A stretch of DNA of 64,000 nt from Sporosarcina sp. FSL K6-1522 (GTDB taxonomy: Bacteria > Bacillota > Bacilli > Bacillales_A > Planococcaceae), in NCBI RefSeq assembly GCF_038622445.1, contig NZ_CP152019.1, positions 248,001 to 312,000 on the forward strand, read 5' to 3'. This document shows, one piece after another, positions 44,592 to 52,475 of this stretch. Made by a program: the position numbers and the translations under genes. The notes beneath the pieces were generated by a model. The model did not search any database, was not told the origin of the DNA, and saw only the letters and a program-made list of their open reading frames with translations. Each line of letters opens with the position of its first letter. Within the stretch, counting starts at the first letter, position 1.

Positions 44592-45376
44592 TTATCTTCC
44601 TGCCTAGACCGCTGCACTTCCTGCTGTAGATGTTGCCAAACTTCTACAAATTGTTCGGCCATCACTGGATTCCCGCGGATATCCTCCATTGTCCGCGGAC
44701 GTGGCATATCGACTATAATTTCTCGAATGATTTTTCCCGGTTGAGAACTCATCAGCAAAATTCGGTCGCTCAACAACAACGCCTCATCGATACTATGGGT
44801 AATGAAAAGAACGGTCTTTCCCGTTTCTTCCCAAATCGACAGCAATTCCTCCTGCAAGATGAATTTGTTTTGTTCATCGAGTGCGGCGAATGGTTCATCC
44901 ATCAGCAAAATTTCTGGATCATTGGCAAATGCCCGCGCGATACTCACGCGTTGCTTCATTCCCCCAGATAATTCTTTCGGATAAAGTGCAGCGAACTTTT
45001 CCAACCCAGTTTTCTTCAAATAATACGCCGTCCGCTCCTTTACAACTTCCTTCGGCATATGGCGCATTTTGAGACCAAATGCTACATTCTCCTCCACCGT
45101 CAACCAGGGGATAATGCCTCTTTCTTGGAACACCATCGACTGGAGCGGGCGTTCCTCCCCGTCCGTCGCAATCGTAAACTCGCCGATACTCGGATGCTCC
45201 AGACCCGCCAATATGCGCAAAAGTGTCGTCTTGCCACAACCACTTGGCCCGACAAGACAGACAAATTCTCCGTCTGTAATCGTCAAATCAATATCATCAA
45301 GTGCTGTGACACTCGCTTGTTTTTTATAAAATGCCTTTGTCAAATTGCGAATAATGATTTTGGCTTTCTTGCCCAT
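44588..45376 (-). CDS. ABC transporter ATP-binding protein (SsuB-like)
   Basis: A 262-residue ABC ATPase: Walker A GPSGCGKTT, Q-loop MVFQERGIIPW, signature LSGGMKQRVSIARA, Walker B LLMDEPFAALDE and switch His in FITHSIDEA. It resembles nitrate/sulfonate/taurine importers. The ribosome site GGAGGTG lies in the 4-bp gap and the end of the permease gene. Second gene of the operon. Confidence 0.95.
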   Translation of the reverse strand: MGKKAKIIIRNLTKAFYKKQASVTALDDIDLTITDGEFVCLVGPSGCGKTTLLRILAGLEHPSIGEFTIATDGEERPLQSMVFQERGIIPWLTVEENVAFGLKMRHMPKEVVKERTAYYLKKTGLEKFAALYPKELSGGMKQRVSIARAFANDPEILLMDEPFAALDEQNKFILQEELLSIWEETGKTVLFITHSIDEALLLSDRILLMSSQPGKIIREIIVDMPRPRTMEDIRGNPVMAEQFVEVWQHLQQEVQRSRQEDK

Positions 45377-45380
45377 CTGT

Positions 45381-46202
45381 TCACCTCCATGGCAACATCT
45401 TCTTTTGAATTCCTCGGAGCACTAGCGAAAACAGATAGCCAAAAAAGGATATAAGGATTAGCCCCACATACATTTCCGGGAGTAAAAATGCTTTGTAAGA
45501 CGTCCAAATGAGATAACCAATTCCTGAAGTTGCCCCCATCATCTCCGCAGCAACAATGGTTAAAAGCGCTATCGCCTGCCCCATCTGGATCCCTTCCAGC
45601 ATGACGGGCATAGCACCAGGCAAAGCAATTTTCAGGAAAAAGTTCACTCTTCCCGCCTCGTAATTTTTCGCCACATCCAAATAAATCGAATCAATATTAA
45701 GGACACCAGCAGCCGTATTAATGACAACTGGGAAAAAGACACTCCCTGCAATCGTCACGACTTTCGACAAATCTCCAATCCCGAAAAGAATGATAATGAT
45801 CGGCAGCAAAGCAATTGTAGGAATTGGCATAAGTGCCATTACGATTGGCGACACGAAATGCCGGATTGGCGTATAAAGGCCCATCAGTAAACCAACGATG
45901 ACGCCTGGTATAACCCCCAGCAAAAACCCGGCAAAAATCCGATACAGCGATATCCCAATATGTCCCGCCATCTCACCATTTGAGATCATCTCAACAAATG
46001 TCACCATAATCGTAGTAGGCGGTGGAAAAAAGCGGATATCAAGTATCCCCGTCCTCGACATAAACTCCCACAATAAAAGCAGGAACACTGGCGAGGCAAT
46101 CGTCAGTAATTGTTTCAGCCGTTCCTTCGTTTGCCGTCGCTTCCATTCACGCTGTTCAATTTCAAACGGATCGTATCGAACAGCCGGCTCATCTCTTTTC
46201 AC
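45381..46202 (-). CDS. ABC transporter permease (SsuC-like)
   Basis: A 273-residue permease with six membrane helices and the EAA-type loop YEAGRVNFFLKIALPGAMPVMLEGI. I chose GTG at 46202 with GAGG 8 bp upstream; GTG 46208 and 46211 are alternatives. First gene of the importer operon, downstream of a LysR gene and a terminator. Confidence 0.92.
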   Translation of the reverse strand: MKRDEPAVRYDPFEIEQREWKRRQTKERLKQLLTIASPVFLLLLWEFMSRTGILDIRFFPPPTTIMVTFVEMISNGEMAGHIGISLYRIFAGFLLGVIPGVIVGLLMGLYTPIRHFVSPIVMALMPIPTIALLPIIIILFGIGDLSKVVTIAGSVFFPVVINTAAGVLNIDSIYLDVAKNYEAGRVNFFLKIALPGAMPVMLEGIQMGQAIALLTIVAAEMMGATSGIGYLIWTSYKAFLLPEMYVGLILISFFGYLFSLVLRGIQKKMLPWR

Positions 46203-46252
46203 GTTCACCACCTCTTCACTTCAAGTGTATGTGTCTGCCTAAAAAAGTGTTT

Positions 46253-46284
46253 GGGCATATGTGGAGAAATCGTTTGTTATGCCC
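46253..46284. promoter_or_regulatory. Inverted repeat upstream of the ABC operon
   Basis: GGGCATA-N18-TATGCCC, about 50 bp before the permease start; a possible operator. Confidence 0.35.
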
Positions 46285-46298
46285 GTAAGAAAGACGAC

Positions 46299-46336
46299 AC
46301 AAAATCCACGAAGTAAAAACGCTTCGTGGATTTCCT
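46299..46336 (-). terminator. Terminator after the LysR gene
   Basis: AAATCCACGAAG-N8-CTTCGTGGATTT; T-rich on the minus side. Confidence 0.75.
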
Positions 46337-46358
46337 ATTTTGAACGGCTCTATGCATA

Positions 46359-47225
46359 TTAATATTTTGCAATCTCATCCTTTAAAAACGTCGTAAATTC
46401 CCTCACCTCATGTGTCGCCACTTTTGTTACGACATATGTGAAAGATTTTGGTGGTAAAATTTTTTCCGACGTAATTTCTGAAATGCGTCCTACACGTAAC
46501 TCCTCTTGCACCATTGTTCGTGGTAAATAGGAAACACCAAGTCCTTGCTCAATAAAGCGTTTAGTAATTTCAATTTGATTCACATTCATCGTACGTATCG
46601 TTGGATAATGTTGTTTAATATCATTCAACAGCTGATCCCAATAGTCCGGATGATTATGCGTGATTAACCTGTATTTCTGTAGGAGCTGCTCTTCATCACA
46701 CGGACGTTCTACATAGGGTGCTACTAAGATAACAGGCTCTTCATGAACAATCTGGCGTTTAATATTTGTTTGACTCGGTTCAATCCTCGTCAATCCCAGA
46801 TCTGCCCTACCTGCACTGACTTCCTCACCGATTTCATACGATTGCAGGATATTGATGAAAATCTCTATTTCAGGATGTTCATCCATAAAACTGCGCAAAA
46901 TTGATGGCAGGATGGAAGAAGCAATTTGCGGTGCTGTTGCAATGACTAACTTACGCTTGTAGCCTTGTTTCCATGAGTCAAAGTCGCTAAGCCCCTGCTC
47001 ATACTTCTCCAGGATTTCCTTTGCATGGGGCAGAAAATGATAGCCCGCCGATGATAAAAGGATTGTCTTCCCTACTCTTTCAAATAATTGTGCATTGAGA
47101 TTTTCTTCAAGCCTTTGGATATGTTTTGTAACGGCAGGCTGTGTCAGAAACAGTTCTTCTGAAGCCTTGCGAAAGTTCTCATACTTAGCTGCCACAATAA
47201 AGGTTTGTAACCATTTGATATTCAT
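46359..47225 (-). CDS. LysR-family transcriptional regulator
   Basis: A 288-residue LysR protein: HTH FIVAAKYENFRKASEELFLTQPAVTKHIQRLE and an effector domain (LVIATAPQIASSILPSIL; GRADLGLTRIEPSQ). GGAGGT lies just before ATG at 47225. It lies upstream of the SsuABC-like operon and divergent from a methyltransferase gene; either could be its target. A T-N11-A palindrome lies just upstream. Confidence 0.9.
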   Translation of the reverse strand: MNIKWLQTFIVAAKYENFRKASEELFLTQPAVTKHIQRLEENLNAQLFERVGKTILLSSAGYHFLPHAKEILEKYEQGLSDFDSWKQGYKRKLVIATAPQIASSILPSILRSFMDEHPEIEIFINILQSYEIGEEVSAGRADLGLTRIEPSQTNIKRQIVHEEPVILVAPYVERPCDEEQLLQKYRLITHNHPDYWDQLLNDIKQHYPTIRTMNVNQIEITKRFIEQGLGVSYLPRTMVQEELRVGRISEITSEKILPPKSFTYVVTKVATHEVREFTTFLKDEIAKY

Positions 47226-47239
47226 TTAGACCTCCACTA

Positions 47240-47254
47240 ATAACATTCCGTTAT
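47240..47254. promoter_or_regulatory. LysR box (T-N11-A palindrome)
   Basis: ATAAC-ATTCC-GTTAT, 15 bp upstream of the lysR start, as expected for an autoregulatory site. Confidence 0.6.
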
Positions 47255-47345
47255 CAACTTTACTTATTTTTGTTATTTTTCATTATTTATATTCTCAAGT
47301 ATAATTCAATTAACAGCAATGTGTAGATGAGAGGGGAAATGGACG

Positions 47346-48122
47346 ATGGGACGCACGCAAACGCAAGACACTTGGAATGCCAATTTATATGATGCAAAAC
47401 ATGCATTTGTTTCGCAATACGGCAATCAGCTCTTGGATTTATTGGCCCCGAAAGCAGGCGAGAAAATTCTTGACCTTGGTTGTGGTACTGGGGATTTAGC
47501 AAAGAAATTATACGATGCTCAAGTAGATATTGTAGGTGCGGATCATTCGCCGAATATGGTAGCGCAAGCGAAAAAGAAGTATCCAGCTATTGAATTTGAA
47601 GTTCGAGATGCGACAGACTTAGGGTACACGAACGAATTTGATGCTGTTTTCTCGAACGCAACACTTCATTGGATCAAATCACCGAAACAAGCCCTCACCT
47701 GTATTTATCAAAGTTTACAGCAAAGTGGACGATTTGTGGCGGAGTTTGGTGGTAAAGAAAACGTTCAAGCGATTACAGACGGTATCATTCACCAAGTGAA
47801 GGAAGCAGGGTTTACTTACAACGACGAACAATTCCCTTGGTATTACCCGAGTATTGGCGAGTACGCGACTTTAATGGAAGAAGCGGGATTTAGAGTCACA
47901 CTTGCCCAGCACTATGACAGACCGACGCCATTGGATGGGGAGAATGGCATGCGAAACTGGATTGACATGTTCTGTAGTGCCTTTTTCAAAGAGATTGCGG
48001 AAGATGAGAAGAAAGACCTTCTCTCAAAAATCGAGCATCATTTACGTCCTGTCCTATACAAGGAAGGCCGTTGGGTTGCGGATTATAAAAGAATTCGTGT
48101 CATTGGTGTGAAAGAAAAATGA
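47346..48122 (+). CDS. Class I SAM-dependent methyltransferase
   Basis: A 258-residue methyltransferase of the trans-aconitate/UbiE-like type: SAM-binding motif ILDLGCGTGDLAKKL, acidic VGADHSPNM, and FDAVFSNATLHWIK. The substrate is unknown. GGGGA precedes ATG at 47346 by 8 bp. Divergent from a LysR gene. A bidirectional terminator follows. Confidence 0.88.
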   Translation: MGRTQTQDTWNANLYDAKHAFVSQYGNQLLDLLAPKAGEKILDLGCGTGDLAKKLYDAQVDIVGADHSPNMVAQAKKKYPAIEFEVRDATDLGYTNEFDAVFSNATLHWIKSPKQALTCIYQSLQQSGRFVAEFGGKENVQAITDGIIHQVKEAGFTYNDEQFPWYYPSIGEYATLMEEAGFRVTLAQHYDRPTPLDGENGMRNWIDMFCSAFFKEIAEDEKKDLLSKIEHHLRPVLYKEGRWVADYKRIRVIGVKEK

Positions 48123-48155
48123 GAGGAGGGGAAATCCCCTTCCTCTCATTTTTTC
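48121..48155. terminator. Bidirectional terminator
   Basis: ATGAGAGGA.../...TCCTCTCAT long stem between convergent methyltransferase and rhodanese genes, with T run on the plus side and A-rich on the other. Confidence 0.85.
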
Positions 48156-48507
48156 ACCCACGCCAAGCGCTCATACCGCCTGTAACGTTCAAGACATTCG
48201 TAAATCCCGCCTTCTTCAAGATTTTCGCTGCCTGTGCACTGCGCATACCGCTCTGACAAATAACAATCGTTTCTTTCGATTTGTCTAAACTACCCAACTG
48301 TGATTTCACCGCATTCAGTGGGATATTTTTAAATTCTTTTAGATGACGCCCCTTATATTCACCCGGCGTTCGGACGTCGATAAACTGCTTGGATTTATCT
48401 TTCAACATACCTTTCAATTCCTCTGTTGAAATAGAACGTACCCCTTTCGCAGGCATCATCCGCCACACAAAAAATCCAACGATGAGTAAAATGAAAATCC
48501 ATTCCAT
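48154..48507 (-). CDS. Membrane-anchored rhodanese (YqhL-like)
   Basis: A 117-residue rhodanese with an N-terminal membrane helix (residues ~2-17, WIFILLIVGFFVW) and a domain with the active loop VICQSGMRSAQ and VTGGMSAWRG at the end. A palindrome of the CstR type lies 33 bp upstream, so it is probably in the same regulon as the sulfur operon 13 kb away. It would place a sulfur-transfer activity at the membrane. Confidence 0.9.
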   Translation of the reverse strand: MEWIFILLIVGFFVWRMMPAKGVRSISTEELKGMLKDKSKQFIDVRTPGEYKGRHLKEFKNIPLNAVKSQLGSLDKSKETIVICQSGMRSAQAAKILKKAGFTNVLNVTGGMSAWRG

Positions 48508-48539
48508 TGTGGTTTTCCCTCCAAACTTTCTTCATCTCA

Positions 48540-48559
48540 ATATACCATCAGGGGTATAC
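48540..48559. promoter_or_regulatory. CstR-like operator upstream of the distant rhodanese gene
   Basis: ATATACC-N6-GGTATAC, the same arms and spacing as the palindrome before cstR (35330-35349). Confidence 0.7.
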
Positions 48560-48672
48560 ACTTACAATGAATGTGCTCTTTGAATCACAATCGGTGCCAA
48601 GAAATAAAACTTATCCTTCATTCAGAACGTATCAATAGAAAGTGACTATCGATTACTATTGGAGCTGATGTA

Positions 48673-48984
48673 ATGTTCATAGCTGGATTTATGATTTGTC
48701 TTTTTGTCAGTATTCTTCTTTTCTTGTTTAGTTATGTAATTCGGAAGAAGAAAGATCTATCATTCATTGCAGGTTACGATGAAACGACATTCAAGGGAGA
48801 TAAGAATAAGTTAGCAAAGGTAGTGGGTTCTTTTCTTCTGGTCAATGGTATCGTAACGCTTATTCTGCCATTTGCTTTGGTGTTTATAGGTTCATTCGCA
48901 GGCACATTATTCGGGATTATTATTACTGCAGGAGCGATTGGGTTAGTTGTGTATATAAATGTGATGAATAAAGAAGGGGAATAA
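48673..48984 (+). CDS. DUF3784 membrane protein
   Basis: A 103-residue membrane protein with three helices and the DUF3784 pattern KKKDLSFIAGYDETTFKGDKNKLAK after the first helix. Function unknown. GGAGCTG lies before ATG. Single gene; downstream is a tandem-repeat region. Confidence 0.85.
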   Translation: MFIAGFMICLFVSILLFLFSYVIRKKKDLSFIAGYDETTFKGDKNKLAKVVGSFLLVNGIVTLILPFALVFIGSFAGTLFGIIITAGAIGLVVYINVMNKEGE

Positions 48985-48997
48985 CCTAGGCTATGGC

Positions 48998-49023
48998 CAT
49001 TGAAGTGGAATGTGCTTGGAAAA
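48998..49023. repeat. Left degenerate flank of the minisatellite
   Basis: 26 bp matching 49409-49434 at 21 of 26 positions; both read I-E-V-E-x-A-W-K in one frame. Confidence 0.45.
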
Positions 49024-49084
49024 CAATTCGGCATGCCAAGTTGTCCAATACTAATCACTCACCAAATGCATCGTGCTAGTTAAA

Positions 49085-49400
49085 TCGAGCATAACGAACG
49101 ACGGACCGTGCAATGCTGCTGGTGAACCGCGCATAACCAACGGCGGACCGCGCAATGCTGCTGGTGAACCGCGCATAACCAACGACAGACCGAGCAATGC
49201 TGCTAGTGAACCGCGCATAACCAACGACAGACCGCGTAATGTTGCTGGTGAACCGCGCATAACCAACGGCAGACTGCGCAATGCTGCTGGTGAACCGCGC
49301 ATAACGAGTGACGGACCGTGCAATGCTGCTGGTGAACCGCGCATAACCAACGACAGACCGCGCAATGCTGCTGGTGAACCGCGCATAACGAATGACATTG
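49085..49400. repeat. 42-bp minisatellite (dimer of 21-bp half-units)
   Basis: Six full 42-bp units start at 49124, 49166, 49208, 49250, 49292 and 49334, with partial units at both ends. Each unit consists of GAACCGCGCATAACCAACG.. and GGACCGCGCAATGCTGCTGGT-type halves that share G(A/G)ACCGCGCA, so the basic period is 21 bp. Units differ by a few bases. Since 42 is a multiple of three, several frames on both strands stay open (14-residue periodic), but none has a ribosome site. The region 48985-49488 holds no supported gene. Confidence 0.92.
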
Positions 49401-49408
49401 TCAGGTAC

Positions 49409-49434
49409 CATCGAAGTTGAATACGCTTGGAAGA
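49409..49434. repeat. Right degenerate flank of the minisatellite
   Basis: Partner of 48998-49023 in the same orientation. Confidence 0.45.
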
Positions 49435-49452
49435 AGTACAATCTAGTGTTAA

Positions 49453-49487
49453 AAAAACAGCGCCCCCCTAAAGGACGCTGTTTCACA
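49453..49487 (-). terminator. Terminator of the acetyl-CoA hydrolase gene
   Basis: Minus strand AAACAGCGTCC...GGGGCGCTGTTTTTTT. Confidence 0.85.
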
Positions 49488-49488
49488 T

Positions 49489-50772
49489 TCAATACAATAT
49501 GCCGTTTTTCTTCGCATCAAACAGCAACTCTTCTCGGAATGCTGGATGAGCGATGTTAATCAGTGCTTTTGCACGTTCAGCTAACGATTTTCCATAAAGG
49601 TGCGCAATACCGTACTCCGTGACAATGTGATCGACATCATTTTTCGATGTTGTGACGACAGATCCCGGTGACAATTGTAAGTTAATGCGTGAAATCGTGT
49701 CGTTTTTCACAGTCGAATGCATGCAGATGAAGCCTTTACCGTGTTTCGCAAAACGAGCCGCGCGTGCAAAGTCCGCTTGCCCGCCTGTTGACGAATAATA
49801 ACGTCCACCAATCGTTTCAGACGCACATTGTCCATACAAATCGACTTCTGTCGTGGCATTAATCGAGACAATTTGTTGTTCTTTCGCGATTTCCCGAGGG
49901 TCATTGACGACACTCACCGGCAAAAATTCGACAGCAGGATTTTCATGGATGAAATCATACAAGCGTTGCGAACCATAAGCAAACGTTGCCACAATCTTCC
50001 CTTTTCGCGTAAATTTCCGCGTACCATCCACTGCACCCGCCGCCACCAAATCCACAATGCCATCTGTCAGCATCTCCGTGTGAATGCCAAGATGACGATG
50101 GTCCTTCAGCATACTCATTACCGCGTTTGGAATGGCACCAATTCCAATTTGCAGCGAAGCTCCGTTGTCAATTTCACTCGTCACAAATTCAGCGATCTGC
50201 ATATCCTTCTCACCAATTGCTGGCGCAATCACTTCAGATAATGGCAGATCATTCTCGATATAACCTGCAATTTGACTAATATGAATCTGATTTTCCCCAA
50301 ATGTGCGTGGCATATGCTTGTTCACTTCCAAAACAAACGGTACATGGCCAATGAATTCCGAAACATAATCCGCCTGTGTCCCCAATGAGAAATAGCCGTG
50401 CTCATCCATCGGTGAAGCGACAGACATAATCAACGACATTTTCGTCATTTGCCGCAACATATCCGGTACTTCATGGAAGACGTTCGGAACGAGTTCAACT
50501 TGCCCTTCATGATAAGCCTTGCGTGTCGCCCCACTTAAAAAATACGATACATGGGACAAATGCTCTTTCATGCGACCAGCAATATAGTCACGTTCACGTA
50601 GCGTTAACATCTGATGGATCTTCACACGCTCTAATTTCGTATGATTTTCTTCCAACAAATCCAACAAGCGATGTGGCTCCCCATTGGCAATCGGGACAAT
50701 AATATCCGCCTCACGCTCAATCAAATCCATAATTTCTTCTATATGCAAACGTTTCGTCACGTAAAATTCCAC
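49489..50772 (-). CDS. Acetyl-CoA hydrolase/CoA-transferase family protein
   Basis: A 427-residue class I CoA-transferase of the acetyl-CoA hydrolase / 4-hydroxybutyrate CoA-transferase group. Visible: GIGAIPNAVMSML, HTEMLTDGIVDL, a candidate catalytic Glu in ASETIGGRYYSSTGGQADFARAA, and VVTEYG-type DHIVTEYGIAHLYGKSLAERA near the end. It moves CoA between short-chain acids. A clear promoter and a palindrome lie upstream in the region shared with a FhuF-like gene. Confidence 0.9.
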   Translation of the reverse strand: MEFYVTKRLHIEEIMDLIEREADIIVPIANGEPHRLLDLLEENHTKLERVKIHQMLTLRERDYIAGRMKEHLSHVSYFLSGATRKAYHEGQVELVPNVFHEVPDMLRQMTKMSLIMSVASPMDEHGYFSLGTQADYVSEFIGHVPFVLEVNKHMPRTFGENQIHISQIAGYIENDLPLSEVIAPAIGEKDMQIAEFVTSEIDNGASLQIGIGAIPNAVMSMLKDHRHLGIHTEMLTDGIVDLVAAGAVDGTRKFTRKGKIVATFAYGSQRLYDFIHENPAVEFLPVSVVNDPREIAKEQQIVSINATTEVDLYGQCASETIGGRYYSSTGGQADFARAARFAKHGKGFICMHSTVKNDTISRINLQLSPGSVVTTSKNDVDHIVTEYGIAHLYGKSLAERAKALINIAHPAFREELLFDAKKNGILY

Positions 50773-50795
50773 TCCAATAGCGTTTAGATGCCTTG

Positions 50796-50824
50796 ATTAT
50801 ACAACAGACTGAGCGCTCGCTCAA
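50796..50824 (-). promoter_or_regulatory. Promoter of the acetyl-CoA hydrolase gene
   Basis: Minus strand TTGAGC (50824-50819), 17-bp spacer, TATAAT (50801-50796). Confidence 0.8.
50810..50823. promoter_or_regulatory. Palindromic operator candidate
   Basis: TGAGCG-CT-CGCTCA covers part of the -35 box and spacer of the leftward promoter and lies just before the rightward one; looks like a TetR-type repressor site. Confidence 0.6.
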
Positions 50825-50825
50825 C

Positions 50826-50855
50826 TTGTTGAAACAAGCAAAAACAGGATATAAT
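50826..50855 (+). promoter_or_regulatory. Promoter of the FhuF-like gene
   Basis: TTGTTG (50826-50831), 18-bp spacer, TATAAT (50850-50855), only 6 nt before ATG. A CTTGTT-GA-AACAAG palindrome overlaps the -35 box. Confidence 0.7.
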
Positions 50856-50861
50856 GAAAGT

Positions 50862-51572
50862 ATGAAAAATCTAACAACGGACCAACTCAGACAATTAAAT
50901 ATGTACAGCATCTATACGGAAAAGCCTGAACGACCATTATTCACATTGCAAACGTTACTCGATCCAAACGGCATAGCAGACACACTCAACATCATTCAAG
51001 CTGTGAGTGGCAGCCCAAACCAAACCGTCGCCGCTTCCTATTTCATGCGGCGTGTCGGCATGTTCGTCGCCATGCAGTTTTACAATCTAGCAGCCTATGA
51101 TGAAGTATGGGATGGAGACCCAGATACTCTTCTTTTCGGCGCAATAGAAGAGTATGGCAAGCTGTCCGTTAGCACATTTGCCCGTGCAGAAGACTGGCGC
51201 CATGTAGAAGATGATGAACGTCAAGCCGTCATTCGACAAATATTAAGTGAGCAATGTAGCTCGGTGATTAAACAGCTACGTACCGTTTCCTCGGTTTCGC
51301 CACTGACACTTTGGGAAAATATTTTTGGCTTTCTCCTTTGGCAATACCACGTCCTACTATCCGATCCAAGTAGTGCCGACGAAGCCCGCGCCGATTTCGA
51401 CATGCTGAAAGACGATGCACTTTGGGATGGTACCGCAACTCGCTCTTTATTCAGCACCTATTTAAAAGGATGCGAACCCTCAGCGCTCATTAACACTGAA
51501 GTACGCACGACATGTTGCTTCTCAAAAGACGTCCCCGGCCTCATGCAGTGTGGATTTTGCCCGCTGAAATAA
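50862..51572 (+). CDS. FhuF-like ferric-siderophore reductase, likely leaderless
   Basis: A 236-residue protein ending in the FhuF [2Fe-2S] motif: CC-x10-C-x2-C (TTCCFSKDVPGLMQCGFCPLK region). The rest is helical, with SYFMRRVGMFVAMQFYNLAAYD. FhuF-type proteins reduce iron bound to siderophores in the cytoplasm. ATG at 50862 lies 6 nt after a TATAAT box, so the mRNA probably lacks a leader; the longer frame to 50793 starts upstream of the promoter. No siderophore genes are near. Confidence 0.82.
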   Translation: MKNLTTDQLRQLNMYSIYTEKPERPLFTLQTLLDPNGIADTLNIIQAVSGSPNQTVAASYFMRRVGMFVAMQFYNLAAYDEVWDGDPDTLLFGAIEEYGKLSVSTFARAEDWRHVEDDERQAVIRQILSEQCSSVIKQLRTVSSVSPLTLWENIFGFLLWQYHVLLSDPSSADEARADFDMLKDDALWDGTATRSLFSTYLKGCEPSALINTEVRTTCCFSKDVPGLMQCGFCPLK

Positions 51573-51574
51573 AA

Positions 51575-51853
51575 TTATCGCGCACGATACGATTTGTACC
51601 AAACCTTTAAAGAATAAATCGTCCCGCTCGCTGCACCGCCATAGAATAATCCCATGAAAATTCCTGCGGCCAAATTACCCGGATGACTAATAAAAATGGA
51701 GAGTAGTAGCCCAATCACTGTCGATGCAGTTGAAAACCAACTTTCAGGGAGCTTGAACAAAAAACGCAGTAAAAAAACGCCTAAGAGAATAACGGGAATC
51801 GCCCAAACCGCATCCCAAATGTTCGTATGAATAACGGGAAATTCAGTCCACAT
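51575..51853 (-). CDS. Small membrane protein of unknown function
   Basis: A 92-residue protein with three hydrophobic helices (~12-30, 35-55, 60-80) and a basic C-terminus. I do not recognise the family. ATG at 51853 lies 9 bp after AAGG; GTG at 51862 is an alternative. It ends 2 bp from the FhuF-like stop on the other strand. Confidence 0.65.
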   Translation of the reverse strand: MWTEFPVIHTNIWDAVWAIPVILLGVFLLRFLFKLPESWFSTASTVIGLLLSIFISHPGNLAAGIFMGLFYGGAASGTIYSLKVWYKSYRAR

Positions 51854-51934
51854 AACATCCACCCTTTTTCCGTTAGCTTTGCCAGTTAAGTAGTGATTTC
51901 ATACATTTCTTTGTAGATGAAGGAGGCTAATCAC

Positions 51935-52264
51935 ATGCAACTAAAAGGTCACACCGTACGTGGTAAAGTCCTCGATGACGAAACACGCTGTGCTCATTAT
52001 CATTCGGAAATCGATCGCATCGCCATTAAATTTTACTGCTGCAATACGTACTTCCCTTGCTATCAATGCCATGAAGAAGATGGTTGCGACAATCCTGCTG
52101 TCTGGCCTAAGGAGCAGTTCGATACAAAAGCTATTTTATGTGGCGGATGCGGGCATGAACTAACGATTATAGAGTACCTAGATTGTAAATCAGCCTGCCC
52201 CGAATGTTCAGTAGCGTTTAATCCAGGATGTAGTTTGCATCGGCATTTATATTTCGAGATATGA
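51935..52264 (+). CDS. CHY-type zinc finger protein
   Basis: A 109-residue zf-CHY protein. Paired Cys/His ligands are visible throughout: CAHYHSEIDRIAIKFYCCNTYFPCYQCHEE, CGGCGHELT and CPECSVAFNPGCSLHRHLYF. Function unknown in bacteria. ATG at 51935 has AAGGAGG 9 bp upstream; that site lies inside the longer frame, which therefore is not the real start. Confidence 0.88.
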   Translation: MQLKGHTVRGKVLDDETRCAHYHSEIDRIAIKFYCCNTYFPCYQCHEEDGCDNPAVWPKEQFDTKAILCGGCGHELTIIEYLDCKSACPECSVAFNPGCSLHRHLYFEI

Positions 52265-52301
52265 AAAGAAGCACATTCCACTGGGGAGTGTGCTTCTTTT
52301 A
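52264..52301. terminator. Terminator after the CHY gene
   Basis: AAAAGAAGCACA...TGTGCTTCTTTT stem. Confidence 0.88.
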
Positions 52302-52472
52302 TCAATTACGCCGGGGCGTAATTGCGTCCAGATTTTTTTCGAGCGAGCTCGAAAAAAATCTGTGACATCCGCCGGAGGCTTAGGCCTGCACGACGCAGGT
52401 CATGGAGGTGAGAGTTTTCTGTAGCTGACGCTCCGCTTTCAGTACAAAAAGATTTGCTGAATGAAGATAAAA
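52301..52472. repeat. Dispersed mosaic palindromic repeat, copy 2
   Basis: ATCAATTACGCC-GG-GGCGTAATT, then GCGTCCAGATTTTTTTCGAG, its inverse CTCGAAAAAAATCTGTGACATCCGCCGGAGGC, and the end GCTGAATGAAGATAAAA shared with copy 1. Confidence 0.75.
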
Positions 52473-52475
52473 CCA

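Noticed and set aside
49085..49400. CRISPR array
   Set aside because: Units are contiguous near-identical repeats with no unique spacers, and no cas genes are in the window.
49051..49492. Open frames of 115-138 residues with 14-residue periodic sequence on both strands
   Set aside because: They are a by-product of the 42-bp repeat (a multiple of three). None has a ribosome site, and the longest minus-strand frame starts inside the terminator of the neighbouring gene.
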